A DNA stretch of 64,000 nucleotides from positions 372,001 through 436,000 of the forward strand of contig NZ_BMUZ01000003.1 in NCBI RefSeq assembly GCF_014650455.1, in the 5' to 3' direction. The translations under genes and the position numbers were made by a program. The notes beneath the pieces were generated by a model. That model was not told the DNA's origin, did not search any database, and was given only the letters and a program-made list of their open reading frames with translations. The stretch comes from Streptomyces xanthochromogenes. Its GTDB lineage: Bacteria; Actinomycetota; Actinomycetes; Streptomycetales; Streptomycetaceae. This document shows positions 53,207-62,135 of this stretch, in pieces; position 1 is the stretch's first letter; each line of letters begins with the position of its first letter.

Positions 53207-54454
53207 TCAGAGCCCGAGGCGCCTTCGGTAGGTGAGGAGGGTGCGCAGAAACCCGTCCATCTGCTCCTCGGTGTGTCCCGCGTGCGGGAAGAGGCGCAGA
53301 AGCGCCCGGTTGCGTGAGACGGCCGGGTAGGAGAAGACGGGGACGAGGTAGCCGTCTTCGACGAACCACTCCCGCATCTGCAGGGCGGCGGCGTCGCTCC
53401 CGATCGGCACGGAGAGCATGTACGAATCGGTCGGCGTGGTCGGTGTGTCGGTCTCGTGCATCTGACGGCGGAAGCGGGCGGCGTGTGCCAGGTAGTCGTC
53501 GACGATCGCCGGATCGTCGGCGAGGGCGTCGATCGTGCGCTTCGCGGCGTAGGCGGTGGGCGGCTGGATGGCGGCCGTGAACATCGAGGTACCGGAGAGC
53601 AGTTCAAAGGCGTCGATGGCCGTCGCGGGTCCCGCGATCGCGCCGCCTTCCAGGCCGATGGCCTTGGAGAGCGACACCATGACGAAGTCGGCCCGGTCCC
53701 GGATCGCGGCCGCTTCCCTGGCGTAGGGACGGTTCTCGGGCCCGTACACCATGAAGCCGTTCGCGTCGTCGATCATGCTGATGGCGCCGTGCCGGTCGCA
53801 CTCGTCGAGGATTTCGACGAGCGGCCCCATGGTGCCGTCGGCCGAGTAGATGCTCTCGGCGATCACCACGGTCTTGCGGGCCCGGACCCGTGCCAGAATG
53901 CGGGCCAGGTCGGAGACGTCGTTGTGCCGGAACGCGTGGACGTTGCGCCCGTAATCGAGTCCCTCCAGGCCCTTCCAGATGCTCCAGTGGACGTCACGGT
54001 CGACGACGAAGACGGTGTCGTGGTTGCGTACCTCTATCCCGGCGTCGAAGTGCGCGGAGCTGCTCATGGCGTGCACGAACCCGATGTTGGCGAGCAGCCC
54101 CGTGGCGAAGCTGATGGCCCGTTCCTTGCCGGTGTGGCGGGCGATCGTGTCTTCGAGCACCTGGTGCGGGCGGCAGATCCCCTGGGTCATCCTCGATCCG
54201 CTGGTGCTCAGGCCGTGAGCGAGCGCCCCTTCGGCGAAATGACGCTGTACGGGCAGATGGCGCTCCAGTTCGAGGAAGCTGATGCTGGCGAAGTTCACCA
54301 GCTCCTGGCCGTTGCGGACGATGGTCGGGCCGACGGGACCGTCCACCACGGGCGGGCGGTATGCCGTGTCGTGCGTGTTCGCCTCGACGAAGGCGGCGAA
54401 CGCCCACGGGGCCAGGCGGTCCACGGAGGGTGCGGCGATGCGGGACGCGGTCAT
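53207..54454 (-). CDS. Alpha-oxoamine synthase (AONS/SPT/CqsA-like)
   Basis: A 415-residue PLP enzyme of the family that joins an acyl thioester to an amino acid with loss of CO2. Typical elements are GSRMTQGICRPHQVLEDTIA (the G-S-R..G region), ISFATGLLANIGFVHAM, VVDRDVHWSIWKGLE, and the PLP lysine K264 in VMVSLSKAIGLEGGAIAG. The usual DEAHS-type motif reads MIDDANGFMVYG, with Asn in place of His. It overlaps the condensation-domain gene (ATGA). GGAGGAGAAG supports ATG 54454. It may use the adjacent ACP's acyl thioester rather than acyl-CoA; that is inference. Confidence 0.9.
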   Translation of the reverse strand: MTASRIAAPSVDRLAPWAFAAFVEANTHDTAYRPPVVDGPVGPTIVRNGQELVNFASISFLELERHLPVQRHFAEGALAHGLSTSGSRMTQGICRPHQVLEDTIARHTGKERAISFATGLLANIGFVHAMSSSAHFDAGIEVRNHDTVFVVDRDVHWSIWKGLEGLDYGRNVHAFRHNDVSDLARILARVRARKTVVIAESIYSADGTMGPLVEILDECDRHGAISMIDDANGFMVYGPENRPYAREAAAIRDRADFVMVSLSKAIGLEGGAIAGPATAIDAFELLSGTSMFTAAIQPPTAYAAKRTIDALADDPAIVDDYLAHAARFRRQMHETDTPTTPTDSYMLSVPIGSDAAALQMREWFVEDGYLVPVFSYPAVSRNRALLRLFPHAGHTEEQMDGFLRTLLTYRRRLGL

Positions 54455-56424
54455 GGTGAGGCTTCTCCTCCACGAGGGGCGCGGGGCGGTAAGGGCTCCA
54501 GGGCTGTGGCGAGATGGCCGAGCGAGGCCGTGCCGGCCAGCTCGTCCGACGCGATCCCGGTGAAGCCGAACTGGCATAGCAGCGCCAGCAGTTGGGGGAC
54601 GGCGACCAGCGTCACGCCGTGATCGGCGAGGCAGCGGTTCATGTCCACGGCGTCGGGGCTGTCGGGCGTGCCGGCCGGAAGACCACCGGGGGCGACGGCT
54701 GCCACGGCGGCCGCCAGCGCCCGTTCGGCACGCGTCGCGGGCGGGCGCGTCGAGGTCGGCAGGGTTCCCGTGTCGCCGGTGGTCATGGGACGCAACTGGT
54801 CGGCGGGACGGGTCGGTTCGGGGGTGGTCGAGGTCAGGAGGTAGCGGCCCGGGGCCACGAGACCGGGCACTTCGTCGAGGTGGTCCAGGACATGGCGGTG
54901 CAGCTCTTCCGGGGTGACGTCAGGGTCGACGAGGACTTGGGCGACGAGGCGCGGCTCGTCGTCCTGCCCCGCGGCCTCTCCACTGGGAGACACCGTTACG
55001 TCGTGCACTCCTGGGTGGCAGCGCAGCACGTCCTCGACGTCCGCCAGGCGCACCCAACCCTGCGGAGCACGCCACCATCCGGGGGCGGCCGGCACGGACG
55101 GGTGTTCCGGGACCGGGCACTCGGCGCCGGCGGCGAGCGCATGCAGGAGACCGCACAGCCGGACGGGCAGTTCCACGGCCTGCCCGGCGTCGAGCAGATG
55201 GTCCCCGACGGTGACGTCGAGGGTGACGACCCCTTCGTCGCGCCCGAGGTCGACGTAGAGGGTGTCGCAGGGCTCGTCCGGGATGCTCGTGATCCAGGTC
55301 GCCGACCCGCCCGGCGGACCGTACTGTGCGGGGACCAGGTAGTCGCGTGGCCAGGAGTAGCAGTTGTACTCGATGGTGGGGACGGTCACGACACCGCGCC
55401 GCCGGTCCATGCGCGCCTGGGCGGCGACCAGTTCGGCGGGGCGCCACTGACCGTGCCGGTAGGCCGCGGCGGAGGCGGCCGCGACCGAGGCGACCACCTC
55501 GCCGAAGGCCGCGCCCGGGCGGAGGTCGATCTGTACCGGAACGGTCAGTGCCCGGACGCCGATGGTGTTCCGCAGATCCGCTCGGGCTCGGTTGGAGACC
55601 ACCACGGACGCGAGGAACCGGTGTTCGCCGGTGCGGGTGGCGACGTCGTGGGCCAGGGCCGCGAGCAGAACGAGCTCCGGGCTGGCGCGATGGCGACGGG
55701 CCAGGCGGTCGAGGTCGGCGCAGGCGTCCACCGAGCGGTGCTGGAGGCGGTGGCGCCCGGCGCCCTCGGGCACCCCGCCGAAGGGGGCCAGCACGCCGGT
55801 CGGGTTGTCCGCGAGACGCGTCAGCCATTCGCGCTCCGCCGCGCGGGCGCGCTCCAGGGGCTGGGTGGCAGCCATGTCCAGCGGGTGCGGGCTCCCTTTC
55901 AACGGGGCGTCGCCACCGCGCAGTTGATCGTGCAGCTGGCTGATCAGAACCGCGAGGCCCCAGCCGTCGATCAGGACGTGATGGGCGGCCATCAGGACCG
56001 CACGCGGCTTACCGCCCTCCAGCAGCACCCTGGCGAGCCAGGGCGGGTTTCGCTCGGGGTCGATGGGGCGGGCGGCCAGCGCTGCCGTGGCGGCCTCCAG
56101 GGTCCTGGCATCGGTGTGGGCGACGTCCACGAAGTCGACCGGCAGCGGAGCCCAGTCCGCTTGGTGGACGTGCTGTACGGGACGGAGCGGGTCGACGGTG
56201 GTGCGCAGCGCCTCGTGGCGGGCGGTGAGGGACGTCAGCGCCACGAGCACGTCGGCGACGGTGGCCGAGGCAGGCACGTGGCAGTGGTCCGCGAGCGGCG
56301 TCGGGTTCACCCGCCGCTGCGCGGGGATGGTGTGCTCGAACCAGTGCCACTGCTGGATCCAGGTCAGCGGCCCGCTGCGCGTGACGGTGGTGGGGCTCGG
56401 GGCCGGTTGGGGAAGGTGGTTCAC
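54451..56424 (-). CDS. Condensation-domain protein with adenylation and carrier remnants
   Basis: A 657-residue protein. Residues ~15-430 form a nonribosomal-peptide-synthetase condensation domain with an intact HHxxxDG motif (H148, H149, D153, G154). Residues ~460-560 resemble only the small C-terminal subdomain of an adenylation domain (LADVEDVLRCHPGVHDVTV, then LVAPGRYLLTS). The end (~590-655) resembles a carrier domain, but the usual Ser region reads DHGVTLVAVPQ with no phosphopantetheine Ser. It probably joins an acyl group to an amine or hydroxyl using substrates on the separate ACP. GTG 56424 lies 10 bases after the ketosynthase stop. Confidence 0.85.
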   Translation of the reverse strand: MNHLPQPAPSPTTVTRSGPLTWIQQWHWFEHTIPAQRRVNPTPLADHCHVPASATVADVLVALTSLTARHEALRTTVDPLRPVQHVHQADWAPLPVDFVDVAHTDARTLEAATAALAARPIDPERNPPWLARVLLEGGKPRAVLMAAHHVLIDGWGLAVLISQLHDQLRGGDAPLKGSPHPLDMAATQPLERARAAEREWLTRLADNPTGVLAPFGGVPEGAGRHRLQHRSVDACADLDRLARRHRASPELVLLAALAHDVATRTGEHRFLASVVVSNRARADLRNTIGVRALTVPVQIDLRPGAAFGEVVASVAAASAAAYRHGQWRPAELVAAQARMDRRRGVVTVPTIEYNCYSWPRDYLVPAQYGPPGGSATWITSIPDEPCDTLYVDLGRDEGVVTLDVTVGDHLLDAGQAVELPVRLCGLLHALAAGAECPVPEHPSVPAAPGWWRAPQGWVRLADVEDVLRCHPGVHDVTVSPSGEAAGQDDEPRLVAQVLVDPDVTPEELHRHVLDHLDEVPGLVAPGRYLLTSTTPEPTRPADQLRPMTTGDTGTLPTSTRPPATRAERALAAAVAAVAPGGLPAGTPDSPDAVDMNRCLADHGVTLVAVPQLLALLCQFGFTGIASDELAGTASLGHLATALEPLPPRAPRGGEASP

Positions 56425-56434
56425 GACCGGGTCC

Positions 56435-57697
56435 TCATACGGCTCGGACTACGAGAGCGGCATTGTGGCCGCCGAAACCGAACGAGTTGCTGAGAGCGGT
56501 CCGCATGCCCGCGTGATGCTGCGCCTGGTGCGGTACGAAGTTGATGTCCGGGTCGATCGGTTCGTCGCAGTTGATCGTCGGCGGGACGTCACCGGTGCGC
56601 AGGACCTGGATGGAGGCCACGAGCTCGACCGCGCCGGCGGCACCGATCATATGGCCGGTCATCGACTTGGTCGAGCTGACGGGGATCCGGTCGACGCGGT
56701 CGCCGAGCACCTTGCGCAGGACGGCCGCCTCGGTCGCGTCGTTCAACTGCGTTCCGGTTCCATGCGCGTTGACGTAGTCCACGTCCGATCCCGATGTCCT
56801 CGCGTCCCGCAGCGCCGCCTCGACGGCGAGGCGCGCGCCGCGGCCCTCGGGGTGCGGGGCGGTCCAGTGATGGGCGTCGGAACTCGCTCCGTACCCGATG
56901 AGTTCGGCCAGGGGCGTCGCTCCCCGGCGCGCGGCCACTTCGGCGGATTCGAGCACCACCACGGCGGCCCCTTCACTCATGACGAACCCGTCGCGGTGCA
57001 CGTCGAAGGGCCGGCACGCCGCCGTCGGGTCGTCGTTGCGTCTGGACAGCGCGCGGGCGTTGCCGCTGCCGGCGAGATCGACGGTGGTGACACAGGCGTC
57101 GGCGCCGCCGACGAGCACGACGTCGGCCTCCCCGTGGCTGATCATGCGCATTCCCGCGCCTATCGCGTCCGCACCGCTGGCGCACGCCGTGCTCTGGGCC
57201 CGGCTGGGGCCCTGGGTGCCGAGTCGCATGCTGATCTCACCGGCCGCGCTGTCCATGGCCGTCGTGACCTGGGTGAAGGGGCTGATGGCCCGTGGCCCCT
57301 TGTCGCGCAGGATGTTCGCGGCGCGGTAGATCGACCCCACGGGGCCGTATCCACTGCCGATGATCACGGCGACCCGCGGCGCCAGCCGTTCGTCGACGAC
57401 GAGTCCGGCGTGCTCGCAGGCTTCGAGTGCCGCGGCGATGGCGTATTGCGCATAGGGGTCGGCGCGACGACTGACCTTGGGGGGCATGTAGCGGCCGGGG
57501 GTGAATCCGCGGACCTGGCCGCCGATGCGGACGCCGAGGTCGGTCACGTCGATCGTGTCCACGGTGTCGATGCCGCTGCGCCCGGCCAGCATCGCCGCCC
57601 ACGTCTCGTCGACGCTGTGGCCCACCGGCGTGACGGCACCGTACCCGGTGACCATGACCCGGCGTCGGCCGTCACTTCGCTCCCTTGCCTCTGTCAC
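56435..57697 (-). CDS. FabF-like beta-ketoacyl synthase
   Basis: A 420-residue ketosynthase with a complete catalytic triad: Cys172 (STACASGADAIG), His312 (NAHGTGT) and His349 (TGHMIGAAG). It is discrete, like FabF, and starts RVMVTGYGAVTPVGHS. No chain-length partner, acyltransferase or ketoreductase domain accompanies it. GTG 57697 overlaps the stop of the ThDP gene (GTGA) after AGGTGG. It would extend or transfer acyl groups on the pathway ACP. Confidence 0.93.
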   Translation of the reverse strand: MTEARERSDGRRRVMVTGYGAVTPVGHSVDETWAAMLAGRSGIDTVDTIDVTDLGVRIGGQVRGFTPGRYMPPKVSRRADPYAQYAIAAALEACEHAGLVVDERLAPRVAVIIGSGYGPVGSIYRAANILRDKGPRAISPFTQVTTAMDSAAGEISMRLGTQGPSRAQSTACASGADAIGAGMRMISHGEADVVLVGGADACVTTVDLAGSGNARALSRRNDDPTAACRPFDVHRDGFVMSEGAAVVVLESAEVAARRGATPLAELIGYGASSDAHHWTAPHPEGRGARLAVEAALRDARTSGSDVDYVNAHGTGTQLNDATEAAVLRKVLGDRVDRIPVSSTKSMTGHMIGAAGAVELVASIQVLRTGDVPPTINCDEPIDPDINFVPHQAQHHAGMRTALSNSFGFGGHNAALVVRAV

Positions 57698-59391
57698 TGG
57701 GGAACCACCTCGGCGTCGCTGATGCACGGGGGGATGTCGTCGGGGGCGACCGGGACCATGAGCACGGCTGTGCCTCCCTGGGCGCAGAACCGGCGTGCGG
57801 CGGCGACTTCGTCGGTCAGCGCGGACTTGTCGCGCAGTACTCGGTAGTGGATGTCCGAACCGTCCACCACGGGTGGTGGCGCTCCCGGCCGGGTGAAGGG
57901 GTAGCGCTCGGCGTCGAGGCCGAGGCGGGCGCGCTGGGCGTCCAGCCAGCCGTAGCCGCCGTTGCACAACACCACGTACAGGACACCACCGTGGGTCGGT
58001 GCGGTGACGGCGATGTCCGCGCGGGCCGCGAGGAAGGCCCCGTCCCCGATGAACGCGGTGACTTCGTGGCCCGGGGCGGCCAGCTTGACCCCTACGGCCG
58101 CGGCCGCGCCGAATCCCAACGGGGTCTGCTCGGAGGGCACGATGGACCCGCCCCCCACGTGGAAGGGGAAACAGTAGGACCACATGTCCTGCAGCCCGTT
58201 CTCCTGGACGAGGACGTGCCGCTCTCCCGCGGTGGCGTCGAGCGCGGCGAGCAGCTCGGGGATGCGGATTCCCGGCAGCACGGCCGCGCGCATCAACTCG
58301 CCTTCCACGTCGAGGGACATGGCCTTGCGCGCGACCGCGACCCTGTTCGCCCACTTCTCGGCCGCATCCGTGTGCTCGGGCTCGCGGTCCTCCTCCAGAG
58401 CCCGCGTCCAGCCGAGTACGGCGTGCCGGGCGTCGCCGAGCACCCGCGGGCCGAAGAACTCGGCCGAAAGCCCGCCCGGATCGATGTTGACCTGTACCAC
58501 GGTGACCGGGGGCCAGGGCGTCCCGCCGTCGACGACCGTCTCCTCCAGTCGCCCGGCGAGCGATACCACCAGGTCACAGGACGACCAGAGCTCACGGGCC
58601 GGTGCCGCGGCGTAGAGGCCGGCCACGCCGCAGAACAGCGGGTGGCTCTCGTCGACGGCCCCTCGGCCGGACGCGGTGGTGAAGAGCGCCGCGCCGAGGC
58701 GTTCGGCGAAGCGCTCGACCACGCCCTCGTCGTTGCGGTGCCGCATTCCCCCGCCCACCAGTACCACCGGGCGCCGGCCCGCGCGGAGCGCCGCCAGTGC
58801 CGGTCCCGACCGCACGGCCGTGGGCTCAAGCGGCAGGGCTTCGGGCAGAGTTGGCGCCGGTCCGCTGACGACGACCTCAGCCGTGCGGATGTCGTCCGGT
58901 ATCTCCAGGTACACCGGTCCGGACGGCGGACCCATCGCTCGGGTCAGCGCCGTCACCGTGGCGGGCACGACGCGGTCGGGGTGACCCACCCGGTGTGCCC
59001 ATCGCACCAGCGGCGCCGTCACGGCGACTTGGTCGAGCTCCTGGAACCCGCCGCTCCCCCGCCGCCGTTCGGGCGCTCCGGCACCGAGCACGAGGACCGG
59101 TGCACCCGACTCCCGCGCTTCGAGCAGCCCCGTAGCCGCGTGCGTGACGGCCGGACCCTTGCCCAGCACGCAGACGGCGAGCCGGCCCGACTGCAGCGCG
59201 TAGCCGGTCGCCATGTACATCGCGTTGCGCTGGTCCCGGCACGGCACGAGGTCCAGGCCGGCGCTGTCGAAGGCGCGCAGCAACTCCAGGTCGTCGCCGG
59301 GCAGTCCGAAGCAGGTGTCCACTCCGTTCGCCGCCAGCAGGTCGACGATCGCGGACCAGGCGTCGGCGTACCGTTTGCGTGCTCGGCTCAC
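57694..59391 (-). CDS. ThDP-dependent enzyme with Asp at the catalytic Glu position
   Basis: A 565-residue acetolactate-synthase-like ThDP enzyme. The N-terminal FGLPGDDLELLRAF block leads to PCRDQRNAMYMATGYA, where Asp53 stands where family members have the cofactor-activating Glu (usual RHEQGA). The ThDP site is FIGDGAFLAARADI, ending VLCNGGYGWLD. The central domain includes RRPVVLVGGGMRHR. It may decarboxylate or ligate a 2-oxoacid. Its GTG overlaps the stop of the ligase/dehydrogenase gene and its own stop overlaps the ketosynthase start, so it is tightly coupled in the operon. Confidence 0.88.
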   Translation of the reverse strand: MSRARKRYADAWSAIVDLLAANGVDTCFGLPGDDLELLRAFDSAGLDLVPCRDQRNAMYMATGYALQSGRLAVCVLGKGPAVTHAATGLLEARESGAPVLVLGAGAPERRRGSGGFQELDQVAVTAPLVRWAHRVGHPDRVVPATVTALTRAMGPPSGPVYLEIPDDIRTAEVVVSGPAPTLPEALPLEPTAVRSGPALAALRAGRRPVVLVGGGMRHRNDEGVVERFAERLGAALFTTASGRGAVDESHPLFCGVAGLYAAAPARELWSSCDLVVSLAGRLEETVVDGGTPWPPVTVVQVNIDPGGLSAEFFGPRVLGDARHAVLGWTRALEEDREPEHTDAAEKWANRVAVARKAMSLDVEGELMRAAVLPGIRIPELLAALDATAGERHVLVQENGLQDMWSYCFPFHVGGGSIVPSEQTPLGFGAAAAVGVKLAAPGHEVTAFIGDGAFLAARADIAVTAPTHGGVLYVVLCNGGYGWLDAQRARLGLDAERYPFTRPGAPPPVVDGSDIHYRVLRDKSALTDEVAAARRFCAQGGTAVLMVPVAPDDIPPCISDAEVVPQ

Positions 59392-62135
59392 TTCCCACCC
59401 ACCGTGACAGCGGGAGCCACCGGGAGGTTCTGCGCCACGGCCTGGGACATGAGCAGCGGTTCGGCGTGCCGCTCGCCGCCGTAGGAGATGTAGTTCGCCC
59501 TCATCCCGAATCCGCCGAAGGGGCGGTTTCCGTCCTCGGCGTCGAGCAATGTGTGGTTCACGCAGGTGCGGTGGCGCCGGGACAGGATCTTCACGGTCTC
59601 CGGATCGTTCCCGTAGACCATTGCCCCCAGTGCGCGTTCGCTGAAGTAGGGGCTCGCCAACCGTTCGCGCAACAGCCTGGCGCTGGGGTAGGCCACGACG
59701 TTGAACACCGGGGCGAACATCTCGTCGAGGGGGATCTTGTCGTCGAAGCCCCATAGGAGCACGGTCGGGTCGATCCTGCGGGACGGCAGATCGATGCGCC
59801 CACCGTGCCGGATGTGACGCGCGTGGCGCACCAGATAGTCCGAGCAGTTCACCAGCGCCGAGTCGTAGCAGATCGGACCGTAGTCGACGCCCGGGTCGTC
59901 GTTGCGCCCGAACCGGAGCGAAGCCAGTTCGGCGGACAGCAGGCCGACGAACTCTTCGGTGCGGCCCTTCGGCGCGAAGACGACATCGGGGCCGAAGCAG
60001 TCCTGGCCCGAGTTGTAGAGCCGGATCGTCGTCGCGTCCCGTGCTGCGTGGGCGAGGTCGGCGTCGGGTGCGATCACGAAGGGGTTGATGCCGTGACCGA
60101 AGAAGAGGAAGAGTTGGTCTTCCGCCAGCCCTTCACGAATGACCTCGGCATTCTCGTATTTCCCGGTGAAGACAATGAGGTCCGCATCGCGCACCGGCCC
60201 GGTCACGAACTTGCGCTGACTGAGTTCGAAGAGTTCGATGGGCAAACCGTGGACCGGTGCCAGCAGGGTGTGCAGTCGGAGCATCTGGCTCTTTATCTCG
60301 GAAGAGGGCCGAAAGATGATTCGGTCACTGTAGAGCGAGGCCACGAGCAGGTAGAGCGCGTAGGAATACAACGGGATGTTCGAAGGCATACAGACCGCGG
60401 CCAGCGGCACACTGCCGGGCCGGCTCCTGTGGATCTCCTCTTCGGCGCCATCGAGGGTGGCGAGAAACGATTGGAGCTCCGCGTCGGCTGTGCGGTGCGG
60501 CGAGATTTCCGTGAGGATCGCCATCACGGAGTCTTGGTTCTCGGCCACAAACCGACGTACTGCGCGCAGTGCGGCGAGGCGGTCAGCGAAGGGAATGCGG
60601 TATTCGTTCGCACTGATGGGCGAGCCGGGTGAGGATAAGCCGGTGGTCGCGCCGGCCGAGCCGGGCGGGGATTCGGCATCGGATGCCCCGGGCCCTTTCG
60701 GGACTTCCGGCGCATCCGGCCGGGACAAGTCGGTGGTCGTGTCGTACGACGCGGACAGCGAGGTCATGGCGATCTTCTCCAGAACGGCCAGGTTGGGCTT
60801 CCCCGAGCTCGTGAGAGGCAGCGCGGGAAGCACCACGATGTGGTCGGGCTGCTCATAGCGGGCGAGCACGGCGCGCAGCACCCGTTTCCAGTGCGCGGGC
60901 TCATGACCGTCGGGGTCCGCGATCACGAACACCAGACGACAGCCCAGGCGGGCATCGGGGACGGCGACGACCTCCGTCTGCGCCCCGGCCGACTCGGCCC
61001 GGGCGGCGAGGTGGTCGGGATAGAGGGTGTGGCCGTCACGGTGCACGGCGTGCTTCCGGCCGACCGGGAAGACCCGGCCCGCTTCGTCGAGCAGGCCGAT
61101 GTCTCCGGTGCGGTGAACGGGTCCCGGCACCGGAATGAGCTCGCCGTCATCGCCCAGGTGACCGGCCATCAGGCCGTCGCTGCGTACGACGAGCTCGCCG
61201 AGCCGGCCAGGAGGGAGCCGCCTGCCGTGGTCGTCGTGCACCTCGACGATCACGCCGGGCAGCGGTGTGCCGCACCCCGTCGGATCGGCGTGGGACGCCA
61301 GCGCGATGTTCCCCACCTCGGTCGCGCCGTAGCCGTCCAGCAGATGATCGCCCGTGCGGGCATGAAACCGGGCCGCCAGACCGCGCCCGAGCGGCGCACC
61401 GCCCACGCACCAGGCCCGTACGCGCTTCAGCGCGCTGACGAGAAGAGGGCGGCGGTCGAGCAGGTTGAGCAGGGTGTGGTAGGTCGACGGGGCTCCGTCG
61501 ACGACGGAGAGGCCGTGGTCCACGGCCATCTCCAGTGCACGGTCCAGGCGCGTGGCCGACCCGTAGACCATGAGCGTGCCCCCGCCCAGCCACCAGCAGA
61601 GGACGAGCGACAGACCGTACTGATGGGAGTACGGCAGGACGGGCAGGAAGACGTCGTCGGGCCGGTACCCCATCCGTTCCGCGCTCAGGGAGAGGTTGTC
61701 CAGGATCGAACGCCCGGAGCGGACGATGCCCTTCGGGCTGCCTGTCGTGCCCGACGACCAGGAGATCGCGGCGTCCCGGCGCCGCGCCCAGGCCGCCAGG
61801 TCGGGCACGGCCGTCGTGCCGGCAACAGGCCGTGTCGGGGTGCCGAAGCCCGGACCGTCGCCGATTTCCAGCTCTACGCGCGCCTGGGCGCGGATCTGCG
61901 ATCGCTGTGCCGGAGCGGCTCGGTGATCGGCCAACACCACCGATACGTCGAGATGCATGAGCGCGAGTAAATGGACGACCCATTCCGCTGAATTGGATCC
62001 GCTCATCATCACCCGCGAACCGGGGACGATGCCGCGACGCGCAAATACCTCGGTGGCCCCTGCGATGCGGGACTCGATTTCGGCGGTCTCCCAGATGTGC
62101 CCCTCGGGCGAGATCAAGCGCCTGGAAATGGGCAA
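59388..62135 (-). CDS. AMP-dependent ligase fused to aldehyde dehydrogenase
   Basis: A 915-residue bifunctional protein, first in the operon. Residues ~10-470 are an ANL-type acid-AMP ligase: WSSGTTGSPKGI near 125-136, DGYGATEVG, RTGDIGLLDEAGRVFP and LTSSGKPN. A Ser/Gly/Pro linker (~470-520) leads to an aldehyde-dehydrogenase domain with Cys713 in NSGQDCFGPD and a C-terminal NRPFGGFGMRANYISYGG block. It may activate a carboxylic acid and load it on the ACP, with the second domain reducing or oxidising at the aldehyde level. TTG 62135 is preferred because AAGGAG lies 6 bases upstream; the frame opens at TTG 62195. Confidence 0.85.
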   Translation of the reverse strand: MPISRRLISPEGHIWETAEIESRIAGATEVFARRGIVPGSRVMMSGSNSAEWVVHLLALMHLDVSVVLADHRAAPAQRSQIRAQARVELEIGDGPGFGTPTRPVAGTTAVPDLAAWARRRDAAISWSSGTTGSPKGIVRSGRSILDNLSLSAERMGYRPDDVFLPVLPYSHQYGLSLVLCWWLGGGTLMVYGSATRLDRALEMAVDHGLSVVDGAPSTYHTLLNLLDRRPLLVSALKRVRAWCVGGAPLGRGLAARFHARTGDHLLDGYGATEVGNIALASHADPTGCGTPLPGVIVEVHDDHGRRLPPGRLGELVVRSDGLMAGHLGDDGELIPVPGPVHRTGDIGLLDEAGRVFPVGRKHAVHRDGHTLYPDHLAARAESAGAQTEVVAVPDARLGCRLVFVIADPDGHEPAHWKRVLRAVLARYEQPDHIVVLPALPLTSSGKPNLAVLEKIAMTSLSASYDTTTDLSRPDAPEVPKGPGASDAESPPGSAGATTGLSSPGSPISANEYRIPFADRLAALRAVRRFVAENQDSVMAILTEISPHRTADAELQSFLATLDGAEEEIHRSRPGSVPLAAVCMPSNIPLYSYALYLLVASLYSDRIIFRPSSEIKSQMLRLHTLLAPVHGLPIELFELSQRKFVTGPVRDADLIVFTGKYENAEVIREGLAEDQLFLFFGHGINPFVIAPDADLAHAARDATTIRLYNSGQDCFGPDVVFAPKGRTEEFVGLLSAELASLRFGRNDDPGVDYGPICYDSALVNCSDYLVRHARHIRHGGRIDLPSRRIDPTVLLWGFDDKIPLDEMFAPVFNVVAYPSARLLRERLASPYFSERALGAMVYGNDPETVKILSRRHRTCVNHTLLDAEDGNRPFGGFGMRANYISYGGERHAEPLLMSQAVAQNLPVAPAVTVGGK

